Made by a program: the position numbers and the translations under genes. The notes under the pieces were generated by a model. It was given only the letters and a program-made list of their open reading frames with translations, had not been told where the DNA came from and searched no databases. Shown here one piece after another: positions 1 through 8,011 of a DNA stretch of 42,872 nucleotides. Origin of the DNA: Elusimicrobiota bacterium (GTDB lineage Bacteria; Elusimicrobiota; Elusimicrobia; UBA1565; UBA9628); NCBI GenBank assembly GCA_016191335.1, contig JACPOW010000014.1, forward strand, positions 1 through 42,872, in the 5' to 3' direction. Each line of letters starts with the position of its first letter. Positions within the stretch are counted from its first letter, which is position 1.

Positions 1-100
1 CGCCCCGCCACGAGGCGATGGCGAAGACGGCGTACAGGCCGGCGGCGGCGCAGGCGAGGCGGACCCAGCGGCGCGACAGGTACGGCGTTCGCGGCGTCAT
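1..100 (-). CDS. N-terminal fragment of a membrane protein, cut by the left edge
   Basis: The reverse strand reads from an ATG at 100 through about 33 codons to the window edge without a stop. The product starts MTPRTPYLSRRWVRLACAAA, a basic N-terminus running into a hydrophobic stretch, as expected of a signal anchor or first membrane helix. No clear ribosome binding site precedes the ATG. It is divergent from the next gene. The family cannot be named from so short a piece. Confidence 0.45.
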   Translation of the reverse strand, partial: MTPRTPYLSRRWVRLACAAAGLYAVFAIASWRG

Positions 101-142
101 GGGGAGATTCTAGCTATTAAGCGGAAGACGCCATTCAGCAAG

Positions 143-673
143 ATGGGACCGATGGCGCGCCCGAACTTCGAGATCCTCGCCTACGACGACACCCCTCTGG
201 GCCCGCTGTGCCTGCGGCGCCGCGAGCTGCTGGCGGAGCCGGGCACCATCGTCACCGAGGTCTCGCTGAACCATGAGTTCCTGATGAGCAGCTACAACAC
301 CGCCTCCGAGCGCGCCCTGACGAACTTCTCCCTGGAGATGCACGGGGGCGCGGGCCTGGACATGCTCGTGGGCGGGCTCGGGCTCGGCTACACGGCCCGC
401 GCCCACGACCTCATCCTCATCGACGTCGACCAATCTCCGGAGGACCGCCTGGCGTCGGCCAACGGCGCCTTCTACACGGAGGAAGGGCTGGAGCGCGCCA
501 AGAGCCACCTCAAGCCCGGCGGCGTCCTCGGCGTCTGGTCCTACGACGAGAGCTCGCCTTTCGCCTCGGCCCTGCGCCGCGTGTACCGGGAGGTCCGCGT
601 CGAGCCCGTCGAGTTCAAGAACCGCTTCGTCGGCGGGACCGAGACCGACTGGCTCTTCTTCGCCCGGCCCTAG
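143..673 (+). CDS. Spermidine-synthase-like methyltransferase-fold protein with an internal deletion
   Basis: The 176-aa product has the N- and C-terminal parts of the spermidine-synthase-like Rossmann family. These include the motif-I-like GGLGLGYTA near residue 78, LILIDVDQSP near residue 92, and the GGVLGVWSYDESSPF strand and loop. From family knowledge, 50-70 residues should separate GGLGLGYTA from LILIDVD, and these carry the acidic residue that holds the nucleoside ribose. Here the two motifs abut (GYTARAHDLILIDVD). The reading frame is kept, so this is an in-frame loss, and the product is probably inactive as an aminopropyl- or methyltransferase. ATG at 143 or 152 are both possible starts; neither has a good ribosome binding site. 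Confidence 0.7.
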   Translation: MGPMARPNFEILAYDDTPLGPLCLRRRELLAEPGTIVTEVSLNHEFLMSSYNTASERALTNFSLEMHGGAGLDMLVGGLGLGYTARAHDLILIDVDQSPEDRLASANGAFYTEEGLERAKSHLKPGGVLGVWSYDESSPFASALRRVYREVRVEPVEFKNRFVGGTETDWLFFARP

Positions 674-695
674 ACCGCGGCCCCGGAAAGTCCGA

Positions 696-2729
696 ATGAG
701 CCCGCCATCGTTTGATGTATACTCGCGCATCACCATGAGATCCCCCGGCGCTCGAGAAGTGAGCCTCGCGGCGGGCGGCTTGACCGGGGCGGTCGGTGCG
801 ATCGTGCTGCTCGGCTGGGCGCTCGACATCGGCTTCCTGAAGAGCCTCCTGGACGAGTTCGTCAGCATGAAGGCCAACACGGCCGTCTGCTTCGTGCTCA
901 TCGGCGTCTCGATCTGGTCAGCGTCCGAGTCGGACCGCCGGCCCGGGCGGCTCGTCGCCGCCTGTGCCTGCGCCTGGGCGGTCGCGGTCTTCGCCAGCCT
1001 GACGCTCGCCCAGGACGCGTTCCGCTGGAACCTCGGGATCGACGAGCTGATCTTCCTCGATCCGCTGCCGCCGGGGACCCTCAGCCACCCGGGACGCATG
1101 GCGCCGTCCACGGCGATCGCCTTTTTCCTTCTCGGATCCTCCCTGTTGCTGACCTGCCGCGGGCGCCGGCGCGATCTCGAGGCCGCCCAGGTTCTGGCGG
1201 GAGCCGCGGGCTTCACGGGGATGCTCGCGATGACGGGCTATTTCTATGGCGCTCACGAGCTCTACGGGATCGGTCCGTGGACACGGATGGCGCTGCACAC
1301 CGCCACGACGATGATGCTCGGCGCCCTCGGCGTCCTGGCTTTGCGGCCTGACGTCGGAGTCGTCTCCGAGGTCCTCTCGGATAGGCCGGGCGGCTACCTC
1401 GCGAGGCGCCTGCTTCCCGCCGCCGTGGGCCTGCCGATCCTCATAGGCTGGGTGTATCTGTTCGCCGAGTCGGTCGGGATGGCGGGACCGCGCCTCGGCA
1501 CGGCGATCCTGGTGTACCTGTTCCTCGTGACCCCCGTCGTGCTGATCATCCTGATGTCGGTGTCGCTGAACCGCATGGACGCCGAGCGTACGAAGGCGGA
1601 GGCGGCGCTCTCGAAGATGAAGAACATCGAGTCGCTCGGGACGCTCGCCGGGGGCATCGCCCATGACTTCAACAACATCCTCACCGTCGTCCTGGGGAAC
1701 ATCGCGCTGTTGAAGACGGAGGTGCGGCCCGGCGGCGACGGCGGGGCCTTCATCGCCGAGGCGGAGGAGGCGTGCAAGACCGCTTCCGGGCTGGCGAACC
1801 AACTCCTGACATTCGCCAAAGGAGGCGATCCGATACTCGGCGTGGTGGATCTCCGGCCGTTGATCGCGCAGACGGCCGCCTTCTCGACGCGGGGCCTGAA
1901 CGCGCGCTGCATCGTCGAGCTCGGGGACGCTCCGCTGCATGCGCGGGCGGACCGCGATCAGATCTTCCGGGTGATCCAGAATCTGATCATCAACGCGGCG
2001 CAGGCGATGTCTGAAGGAGGGGAGATCGTCGTTCGGGCCGCGCCGGTCTCCTTGGCCGTCAACGAGGTCCCTCCCTTGCGGGCCGGACGCTACATACGGG
2101 TGACCGTCAAGGACCAGGGAGCCGGGATCGCGCCGGAGAACCTGGCCAGGGTGTTCGACCCCTATTTCAGCACCAAGGCCTCCGGGAGGGGTCTCGGCCT
2201 GGCGGTGTGCTATTCCATCATGGCCAAGCACGGCGGCGCCATCGGCGTGGAGTCCAGCCCCGGGTCCGGCGCGCTCTTCACTCTTCATCTGCCCGTGGGG
2301 AGCGGGGCCGCGCTCCAGGCGAAGACGGACCGCCCGGCGCCGCAGGCCGGCGCGGGCAAGGTCCTCGTCATGGACGACGAGGCCGCCGTCGCCCGCATAC
2401 TGGCGCGCTTACTCGGTAACATCGGCTTCGAGTCGGACTCGGTGGCCGACGGGGCGGCGGTTCTCGACGCCTACGCGGCCGCGACGAAGACGGGCAGGCC
2501 GTACGACGCGGTGATCCTCGATCTCGAGGTGGCCGGCGGGATGGGAGGGAAGGAGGCGATCGGCCGCCTGCTGGCCCTGTACCCCGACGCGAAAGTCGTC
2601 GTTTCGAGCGGCTATTCCAGCGACCCGGTCGTCTCCGATTACGCGGCGCACGGCTTCCGTGCGAAGCTGTCCAAGCCCTACCGGATCGAGGAGGTCGCCG
2701 AGGCCTTGCGCCGCGCCGGCGTCCAGTAA
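696..2729 (+). CDS. Hybrid sensor histidine kinase with an 8-helix membrane sensor and C-terminal receiver domain
   Basis: The 677-aa protein starts with about eight hydrophobic helices (residues 22-290) that I cannot assign to a named sensor family. A HisKA domain follows with H323 in GGIAHDFNN, then a HATPase domain with N, G1 (VKDQGAGI) and G2 (GRGLGLAVC) boxes. The C-terminus is a receiver domain with acidic DDE near residue 556 and phospho-acceptor D609 in VILDLE. This layout suggests an inner-membrane kinase passing phosphate to its own receiver and then to an unseen phosphotransfer protein. ATG 696 has GGAAAG six bases upstream. ATG 735 is an alternative, lying just after a TATACT box at 718-723. 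Confidence 0.9.
   Translation: MSPPSFDVYSRITMRSPGAREVSLAAGGLTGAVGAIVLLGWALDIGFLKSLLDEFVSMKANTAVCFVLIGVSIWSASESDRRPGRLVAACACAWAVAVFASLTLAQDAFRWNLGIDELIFLDPLPPGTLSHPGRMAPSTAIAFFLLGSSLLLTCRGRRRDLEAAQVLAGAAGFTGMLAMTGYFYGAHELYGIGPWTRMALHTATTMMLGALGVLALRPDVGVVSEVLSDRPGGYLARRLLPAAVGLPILIGWVYLFAESVGMAGPRLGTAILVYLFLVTPVVLIILMSVSLNRMDAERTKAEAALSKMKNIESLGTLAGGIAHDFNNILTVVLGNIALLKTEVRPGGDGGAFIAEAEEACKTASGLANQLLTFAKGGDPILGVVDLRPLIAQTAAFSTRGLNARCIVELGDAPLHARADRDQIFRVIQNLIINAAQAMSEGGEIVVRAAPVSLAVNEVPPLRAGRYIRVTVKDQGAGIAPENLARVFDPYFSTKASGRGLGLAVCYSIMAKHGGAIGVESSPGSGALFTLHLPVGSGAALQAKTDRPAPQAGAGKVLVMDDEAAVARILARLLGNIGFESDSVADGAAVLDAYAAATKTGRPYDAVILDLEVAGGMGGKEAIGRLLALYPDAKVVVSSGYSSDPVVSDYAAHGFRAKLSKPYRIEEVAEALRRAGVQ
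718..723 (+). promoter_or_regulatory. Possible -10 box (TATACT) ahead of an alternative kinase start
   Basis: TATACT lies 12 bases before ATG 735. If used, the transcript would start close to that ATG and exclude the upstream ATG 696. There is no convincing -35 element. Confidence 0.3.
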
Positions 2730-2743
2730 GGCCTTTCTCGAGG

Positions 2744-3877
2744 ATGGCAAGAACGTCGCACCTTCCGTTTCTAATGGTTGGATCACTCAGGGTCTGCGTG
2801 TTGGCGGTCGCGCTCGCCGGATCGGCCTGGTCGGCCGAGGCTCCCTCCGTCGTCGAGGTCTTTTCCCGCCCGGGCTGTCCGCATTGCGCCCGGGCCGCGG
2901 TCTGGCTGTCCGAGCTCGAGCTCCGGCGGCCGGAGGTTCGGGTCGTGCGCCACGACATCGTGAGCGATCCGCTCGCGGCGGCGCGGCTCGACCGGCTGGC
3001 GCGGCGGGACGGCCATCCCGGGGCGCTCGTGCCCTCGTTCCTCGTCGGAGAGCGTCTCGTCGTGGGATTCCGCGACGGAGCGACGACCGGCCGCCTGATC
3101 GAGGGGCTGCTCGCCGGGGAGGCTCCCGCGGCGGCGGAGGAGGTGGTCTTGCCGCTGATCGGCCGCGTCAGCGCGGGGCGCTCCGGCCTTCTCGTCTTCA
3201 CCGTCGCGGTCGGCCTGGCCGACGGCTTCAACCCCTGCGCGATGTGGGTCCTGCTCTTCCTTTTATCCTTGCTCACGCATGTCCACAGCCGCGCGCGCAT
3301 GATCGCCGTCGCGGGGACCTTCCTCGCGGTGAGCGGCGCCGTCTATTACCTGTTCATGACCGCCTGGCTCGGGGCCTTCCTCGCGCTGGGCAGCTCCCGG
3401 CCGCTCCAGACGGCCTTGGGCCTTCTGGCGCTGGCCGCCGCGGCCGTCCACCTGAAGGACGCCTGGGCCCCAGGCGCGGGCCCGACCCTGAGCATACCCG
3501 AGTCCGCCAAGCCCGGGATCTACGCCCGCGTCCGGGAGATCGTGACGGCCGATAACCTCCCGGCCGCCCTGGCCGCCGCCTGCGCGCTGGCCGTCGGCGT
3601 CAACCTCGTGGAGATGCTGTGCACGGCGGGCCTGCCCGCGATCTACACCCAGGTTCTCGCCTCCCACGGGCTCGGCTTCTGGGAGAGGCAGGGCTACCTG
3701 CTCCTTTATATAGCCGCTTACATGCTCGACGACGGGCTGATGACCGCGGCGGCCGTGGTCACTTTGTCGACGGCGCGCCTGCAGGAGCGCGGCGGGCGGA
3801 TCCTTCAGCTGGTCAGCGGGGCCGTGCTCGCGCTCCTGGGACTGGCCCTGCTGTTCAAACCGGAGTGGCTGAGCTGA
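2744..3877 (+). CDS. Glutaredoxin/thioredoxin domain fused to a CcdA/DsbD-like membrane domain
   Basis: The product has a signal sequence ending near SAWSA, then a redoxin-like domain with CPHC (FSRPGCPHCARA, about residues 41-51) and the cis-Pro-type loop VPSFLVG. Six or more membrane helices follow. The helices carry the paired motifs DGFNPCAMWVLLFLL and NLVEMLCTAGLPAIYT typical of the CcdA/DsbD-like thiol carrier family. I infer transfer of reducing equivalents across the inner membrane, possibly to cytochrome c thiols given the cytochrome locus further right. It follows the hybrid kinase by 14 bases. The start is uncertain: ATG 2744 has GAGG directly adjacent, and ATG 2774 also leaves an intact signal peptide. 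Confidence 0.85.
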   Translation: MARTSHLPFLMVGSLRVCVLAVALAGSAWSAEAPSVVEVFSRPGCPHCARAAVWLSELELRRPEVRVVRHDIVSDPLAAARLDRLARRDGHPGALVPSFLVGERLVVGFRDGATTGRLIEGLLAGEAPAAAEEVVLPLIGRVSAGRSGLLVFTVAVGLADGFNPCAMWVLLFLLSLLTHVHSRARMIAVAGTFLAVSGAVYYLFMTAWLGAFLALGSSRPLQTALGLLALAAAAVHLKDAWAPGAGPTLSIPESAKPGIYARVREIVTADNLPAALAAACALAVGVNLVEMLCTAGLPAIYTQVLASHGLGFWERQGYLLLYIAAYMLDDGLMTAAAVVTLSTARLQERGGRILQLVSGAVLALLGLALLFKPEWLS

Positions 3878-3902
3878 CGCCGCATCGGGGTTCCCCCGGG
3901 TG

Positions 3903-3908
3903 TACAAT
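3903..3908 (+). promoter_or_regulatory. Probable -10 box (TACAAT) of ygfK
   Basis: TACAAT lies 25 bases before the ygfK ATG in a 56-base intergenic gap, with the ribosome binding site GAGAGGG at 3919-3925. No good -35 is present at the usual distance. Confidence 0.45.
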
Positions 3909-3933
3909 ATCCAAGAATGAGAGGGTCCCGCTG

Positions 3934-5823
3934 ATGGCCGACTTCGTCCCGCAGCCGCTCGGACGGCTGGCCGCGCGCCTGTTCCGCGAGCTCGAGCTCA
4001 AGGACGCGATCTTCGACCTGCCCCGCCGGTCGTTCTTCGCCGGCGACCCGAAGAAGGACTTCTCCGTCCGCTTCCACGGCATGACGGCCTCCTCTCCGCT
4101 GGGCCCGGCGGCGGGGCCTCACACCCAGCTCGCGCAGAACATCGTCCTGGCCTGGCTCGGCGGGGCGCGCATCTTCGAGCTGAAGACCGTGCAGATCATG
4201 GACCGCCTGAAGATCCCGCGGCCGTGCATCGACATGCGTAACGTGGGCTACAACGTGGAGTGGTCGCAGGAGCTGAGGACCGAGGAGTCGCTCGACGAGT
4301 ACGTGAAGGCCTCGATGCTCATCGACCTCCTGAAGGCGAGCGGGAAGGTCCCGCTCGCGCCCGGGTTCGACCGCTCGGTGTTCGACCTGAGCGTCGGCTA
4401 CGACCTGAAGGGCGTGAAGAGCGACAAGGTCCGGACCTTCATCGCGGGCATGAAGGACGCGACGGCGGTCGTCGCGCGCCTGCGCGCGCAGCTTCCCGAG
4501 GGCCTGCGCGGGACCGCTTTCCAGACGAAGATCTCCGGCTCGGTCACGCTCAGCACCTTCCACGGCTGCCCGCCCGACGAGATCGAGGCCATCGCCGACT
4601 TCATGATGACGGAGCTGGGCCTGGACTGCATCATCAAGCTCAACCCGACCTTGCTCGGGCCCAAGGACCTGCGCGCCCTGTTCAACGACGCGCTGGGCTA
4701 CGCCGACATCACCGTGCCCGAGGAGGCCTTCGCCAAGGACGCCACCTGGGAGCAGGCCTGCGGCTTCGTGACGCGCCTGTCGGCCAAGGCCAAAACGCTC
4801 GGCCGCGGCTTCGGCGTGAAGTTCAGCAACACCCTCGTCGTCGAGAATAAAGAAGGGTTCTTGCCCGCCGCGGAGAAGACGATGTACCTCTCCGGCGCGC
4901 CGCTTCACGTCCTGGCGATGAACCTGGTCGGGCGTTTCCGCGAGCGCTTCGGCGACGCCGTGCCGGTCTCCTTCTCGGCCGGCATCGACAAGGCGAACTT
5001 CCCGGACGCCGTGTCCCTCGGCCTCGTGCCCGTGACGGTGTGCAGCGACCTGCTCGCCCCCGGCGGCTACGGCCGGCTCAAGGGCTACTCCGAGGAGCTG
5101 GCCAGGCGCATGGACGCCGTCGGCGCGTCCACGATCCCGCAATTCATCGCCAAAAGCCGCGGGGGCTCGGTCCTCGCCAACACCAAGGCTTATGTGGCCG
5201 AGGCGACCAAAGACCCGCGCTACGCCAAGGCGAAGAACTCGGCCTTGCCCAAGAAGATAGGCACCCATCTCGTCCTCTTCGACTGCGTGACCTGCGACAA
5301 GTGCGTCCCGGTCTGCCCCAACGACGCGAACTTCACCTACGTCCTGCCGCGCGGGGAGGTGCCCGTCGTGAAGCTGCGGCGCGAGGGCGGCTCATGGACG
5401 AGCCGGACCGAGGGCTCCCTGCGCTTCGACAAGAAGCACCAGCTCGCCAACTTCGCCGATTTCTGCAACGAGTGCGGCAACTGCGACGTGTTCTGCCCCG
5501 AGGACGGGGGGCCGTACATCGTCAAGCCGCGCTTCTTCGGCTCGCGCGCGTTCTGGGCCGAGAACAAGGAGCGCGACGGTTTCTTCATCGAGGACGGGGC
5601 CGTGTTCGGCCGCTTCTCGGGGAAGGAGTACAGCCTCGTCGCCCGCGGCGGCGAGGCCGAATACGCCGGGCCGGGCTTCCGCGTGACCTACGCCATGGCC
5701 GATCCGGCGGGCACCGCGAAGGGCACGGCCGAGGGCGAGGTGGACCTGACCTACGCCCTGATCATGGACCTTCTGCGCAAGGCGCTCCTGGCGCCCGACG
5801 CCGTCAGCTACGTGAACGCTTAG
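3934..5823 (+). CDS. ygfK: YgfK-like oxidoreductase, short form without the FAD/NAD(P) domain
   Basis: The 629-aa product matches the N-terminal TIM-barrel, dihydroorotate-dehydrogenase-like part of E. coli YgfK (GPAAGPHTQLAQNIV, FHGCPPDEIEAI, KLNPTLLG, SDLLAPGGYGRL). It also matches the C-terminal ferredoxin part, with two Cys sets at 451/454/457/461 and 511/514/517/521, the latter in FCNECGNCDVFCP. YgfK of E. coli is about 1030 aa because a GltD-like FAD/NAD(P) domain sits between these parts; that domain is absent here. Electrons would have to come from a separate flavoprotein or ferredoxin. The family belongs to anaerobic purine (urate, xanthine) catabolism clusters, and ssnA and xdhD are nearby on the other strand. 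ATG 3934 is chosen for its ribosome binding site (GAGAGGG, 8-base spacing). Confidence 0.88.
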   Translation: MADFVPQPLGRLAARLFRELELKDAIFDLPRRSFFAGDPKKDFSVRFHGMTASSPLGPAAGPHTQLAQNIVLAWLGGARIFELKTVQIMDRLKIPRPCIDMRNVGYNVEWSQELRTEESLDEYVKASMLIDLLKASGKVPLAPGFDRSVFDLSVGYDLKGVKSDKVRTFIAGMKDATAVVARLRAQLPEGLRGTAFQTKISGSVTLSTFHGCPPDEIEAIADFMMTELGLDCIIKLNPTLLGPKDLRALFNDALGYADITVPEEAFAKDATWEQACGFVTRLSAKAKTLGRGFGVKFSNTLVVENKEGFLPAAEKTMYLSGAPLHVLAMNLVGRFRERFGDAVPVSFSAGIDKANFPDAVSLGLVPVTVCSDLLAPGGYGRLKGYSEELARRMDAVGASTIPQFIAKSRGGSVLANTKAYVAEATKDPRYAKAKNSALPKKIGTHLVLFDCVTCDKCVPVCPNDANFTYVLPRGEVPVVKLRREGGSWTSRTEGSLRFDKKHQLANFADFCNECGNCDVFCPEDGGPYIVKPRFFGSRAFWAENKERDGFFIEDGAVFGRFSGKEYSLVARGGEAEYAGPGFRVTYAMADPAGTAKGTAEGEVDLTYALIMDLLRKALLAPDAVSYVNA

Positions 5824-6518
5824 CGCAGGCCGGCGGAGTTGCGGAGGTCCCGCTCGTCGAGCAGGAAGATGACGAAGCGCTTGTTGGCCGCCTCGACCGC
5901 CGGGGTGTCCTTGAGCTCGTAGAGCTCGGGGAGGTTCTCGGCCTGGCCGATCTTGTAGAGCGCCATCTGCGCGGCGTCCGTCGCCCAGGCGCCCATCGCC
6001 TCGGAGACGGCGGGGACCTTCGCGCCCGTGAGGCCTTCGATGACGGGCAGCTTGCCTGGCTCGCCGCCGAGCTCGATCCAGACGCGGCCGGCCGTGCCGC
6101 GCACCATGTAGGAGCGCTCGGCGCTGGCGGGCATGTCGGCGTACATCAAGGCCGCGGCTTCCTTGGCGATCAGCGGGCCGAACGCGCGGGGGTAGGCGGG
6201 AAGCGAGGGGGCGAGCCAGATCGTCGTCTTGCCGGAGCGGACCGTGACGCTGACGGGCTCGGTCTGGACGTCGGAGCCGAGCTTGACCTCGATGCCCTTG
6301 TCGTTCAGGTAGGACACGACGCGGCCGCCGGCCTCGGGGCCGTCGTTCATCGCGACGAGGGTGCGCTCGATGGCGGCGATGGACTTGGCGCGTTCGACGG
6401 CCTTCGCGGCGTTCTTCGATTCGAGCTCCTGGAGGTGGTTCTCGAAGTCGATCTCGGCGGCACGGTCCTGGGCGACGGCGGGGACGGCGAGGATCAAGGC
6501 GAGGATCGCGTACTTCAA
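5820..6518 (-). CDS. Secreted protein of unknown function
   Basis: A TTG start at 6518 is preceded by a strong AAGGAGG at six-base spacing. It gives a 232-aa product with a signal peptide (KYAILALILAVPAVAQ). The mature part has a charged helix (about residues 20-55) and a mixed alpha/beta region with no catalytic motif that I recognise. An in-frame upstream ATG near 6635 would give a signal peptide buried inside the protein and would lie upstream of the TATAAT box at 6546-6551, so it is rejected. The 3' end overlaps the end of ygfK by four bases, tail to tail. It is probably exported to the periplasm. Confidence 0.75.
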   Translation of the reverse strand: MKYAILALILAVPAVAQDRAAEIDFENHLQELESKNAAKAVERAKSIAAIERTLVAMNDGPEAGGRVVSYLNDKGIEVKLGSDVQTEPVSVTVRSGKTTIWLAPSLPAYPRAFGPLIAKEAAALMYADMPASAERSYMVRGTAGRVWIELGGEPGKLPVIEGLTGAKVPAVSEAMGAWATDAAQMALYKIGQAENLPELYELKDTPAVEAANKRFVIFLLDERDLRNSAGLR

Positions 6519-6545
6519 GAGGGGCCTCCTTGCGGCGATGGGACG

Positions 6546-6551
6546 ATTATA
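6546..6551 (-). promoter_or_regulatory. -10 box (TATAAT) for the secreted unknown gene
   Basis: A perfect TATAAT on the minus strand lies 28 bases before the TTG start at 6518. It decides against the longer upstream reading frame. The -35 region has no clear match. Confidence 0.55.
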
Positions 6552-6655
6552 CCAGGAGCGGGGCGCGGGCCGCGCGGGCCTTGCGGCCCACCCGTTCCCG
6601 CCAAAGGTCCCAGGAGGGCCGATTCGTTGCTCCAAAGAGCCTAGGGGGTGAGCCC

Positions 6656-7072
6656 ATGACCGGAAGAACCGTCGTGTTCATCCTGGCGGCGGCCCTCGTC
6701 GCCTGCCAGTCTCCCCAGTCCCGCATCAAGAAGAACCAGGCCGCGTTCGACGCCTACCCGCCGGAGGTCCAGACGGCCATCCGGGAGGGGCGCGTGGAGG
6801 TCGGCTTCACCGGCGAGCAGGCGGTGATGGCGCTGGGCAAGCCCAGCCGCGTCTACGCCCAGAAGACGGCCGCCTCGAACCAGGAGGTGTGGGAGTACGG
6901 CGGCGGCGGGGGCTCGAGCGTGGGCTTCGGCTTCGGCATGTCGAGCATGGGAGGCGGGAGCGGCTACGGGACCGGGATCGGGGTGAACACCGACTCCTCG
7001 GATCCGCGGGCGCGGACGCGGCTCATCCTGGAGAACGGCAAGGTCGTCACCGTCGAGAGGCGAGTGAAGTGA
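6656..7072 (+). CDS. Small lipoprotein with a BamE/SmpA-like segment
   Basis: The 138-aa product starts MTGRTVVFILAAALVAC, a lipoprotein signal with lipobox LVAC, so Cys17 should be lipidated. Residues about 40-62 (VEVGFTGEQAVMALGKPSRVY) match the segment that begins BamE/SmpA-type folds (G-M-T-x-x-Q-V-x-x-x-L-G-x-P). A Gly/Ser-rich linker follows, then a short strand ending in KVVTVERRVK. The family usually sits on the inner leaflet of the outer membrane; membership rests on one motif. ATG 6656 is chosen because a GGGGG tract precedes it and the lipobox then sits at the right depth. Confidence 0.75.
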   Translation: MTGRTVVFILAAALVACQSPQSRIKKNQAAFDAYPPEVQTAIREGRVEVGFTGEQAVMALGKPSRVYAQKTAASNQEVWEYGGGGGSSVGFGFGMSSMGGGSGYGTGIGVNTDSSDPRARTRLILENGKVVTVERRVK

Positions 7073-7078
7073 CGCGGC

Positions 7079-8011
7079 TCAGTAGATCTTCGGCCGGACG
7101 TCGCGCTTCAAATCCCAGCCCGAGGGATCGGGCTTCTTGAGCGAGCCCAGGTCGAGGTCGGCGATGACGAGGTCCGGGCGGGGGGAGCGGTTGGAGACCT
7201 TCTCCCCGTCGGGGCCGGCGAAGTAGCTCGCGCCGAAGTACTCCTGGTTCCACGGCTTCTCCGAGCCCCGGCGGTTGGAGCCGCCGATGAAGAGGCGGTG
7301 GCGGCAGGCGTCGACGAGGAATTCCTGGTCCCACATCCTCCGCGACTTGGCCCCGAAGGTGACGGCGGGGGAGAACACGAGCTCCGCTCCGGCCGCGGCG
7401 AGCGCCGCGACGACGCCCTCGAAATGACGGTCGTAGCAGATCGCCACGCCGATCTTCCCGACCGAGGTCTTGAAGACAGGGAAATATTTGTTTTTTCCGA
7501 GGATCTTCGGCGACTTCTTGTTCTGCGGCCCTTCGCTGCGTCCGTAGTAGAAGGTCTCCGCGAACTCCCCCTGCTCGTTGGCGCCGCAGGGGATGTGGGT
7601 CTTGCGGTACTTGCCGATGACGGTCCCGTCGGACTCGATGACGACCGCGGTGTTGAAGCGTCGCTTGGTCTTTGCGTCGAGCTCGTAGATCGGCGCGACG
7701 ACGACGACTCCGTTCTCCTTGGCGGCCTCGGCGAAGGCGGTCACGCTCGGCCCCTTCGCCGCGTCCTCGGCCAGGGCCAGCCACATGGGGTCCTTGATCA
7801 TCGCGAAGTACGGCCCGGTGCACAGCTCGCCGAGGCAGACGACCTTCACCCCGGCCTTGGCGGCGACCTTGATCAGGCCGACGTTGTGCTCCACGTTCGC
7901 GCCGCGGACCGCGTCGAGGCGGGTCTTGAGCCGGCGCAGGTCCTTCGCCGACTCCGGCATGTCCGGGTACGCATTGATCGTTTGTGTTAAAGCCGCGCGG
8001 ACGGTACTCAT
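7079..8011 (-). CDS. Nitrilase-superfamily amidohydrolase, beta-ureidopropionase-like
   Basis: The 310-aa protein has the nitrilase catalytic set: E62 (CLGELCTG), K137 (KYRKTHIP) and C192 (AICYDRHFEG). The surroundings (RKTHIP, then a GEFAETFYYG loop, then FSPAVTF and GGSNRRG) resemble beta-ureidopropionase, which releases ammonia and CO2 from N-carbamoyl-beta-alanine; N-carbamoyl-putrescine amidase is the main alternative. It is the last gene of the long minus-strand operon, and its ATG overlaps the upstream stop codon (ATGA). The neighbours suggest an N-carbamoyl compound from purine or pyrimidine ring opening as substrate. The substrate is inference. Confidence 0.85.
   Translation of the reverse strand: MSTVRAALTQTINAYPDMPESAKDLRRLKTRLDAVRGANVEHNVGLIKVAAKAGVKVVCLGELCTGPYFAMIKDPMWLALAEDAAKGPSVTAFAEAAKENGVVVVAPIYELDAKTKRRFNTAVVIESDGTVIGKYRKTHIPCGANEQGEFAETFYYGRSEGPQNKKSPKILGKNKYFPVFKTSVGKIGVAICYDRHFEGVVAALAAAGAELVFSPAVTFGAKSRRMWDQEFLVDACRHRLFIGGSNRRGSEKPWNQEYFGASYFAGPDGEKVSNRSPRPDLVIADLDLGSLKKPDPSGWDLKRDVRPKIY

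Noticed and set aside
3805..5268. 487-codon minus-strand frame opposite ygfK
   Set aside because: High-GC third positions keep the opposite strand open. The product has His/Arg/Gly-rich composition and no domain, while the plus strand has clear YgfK motifs.
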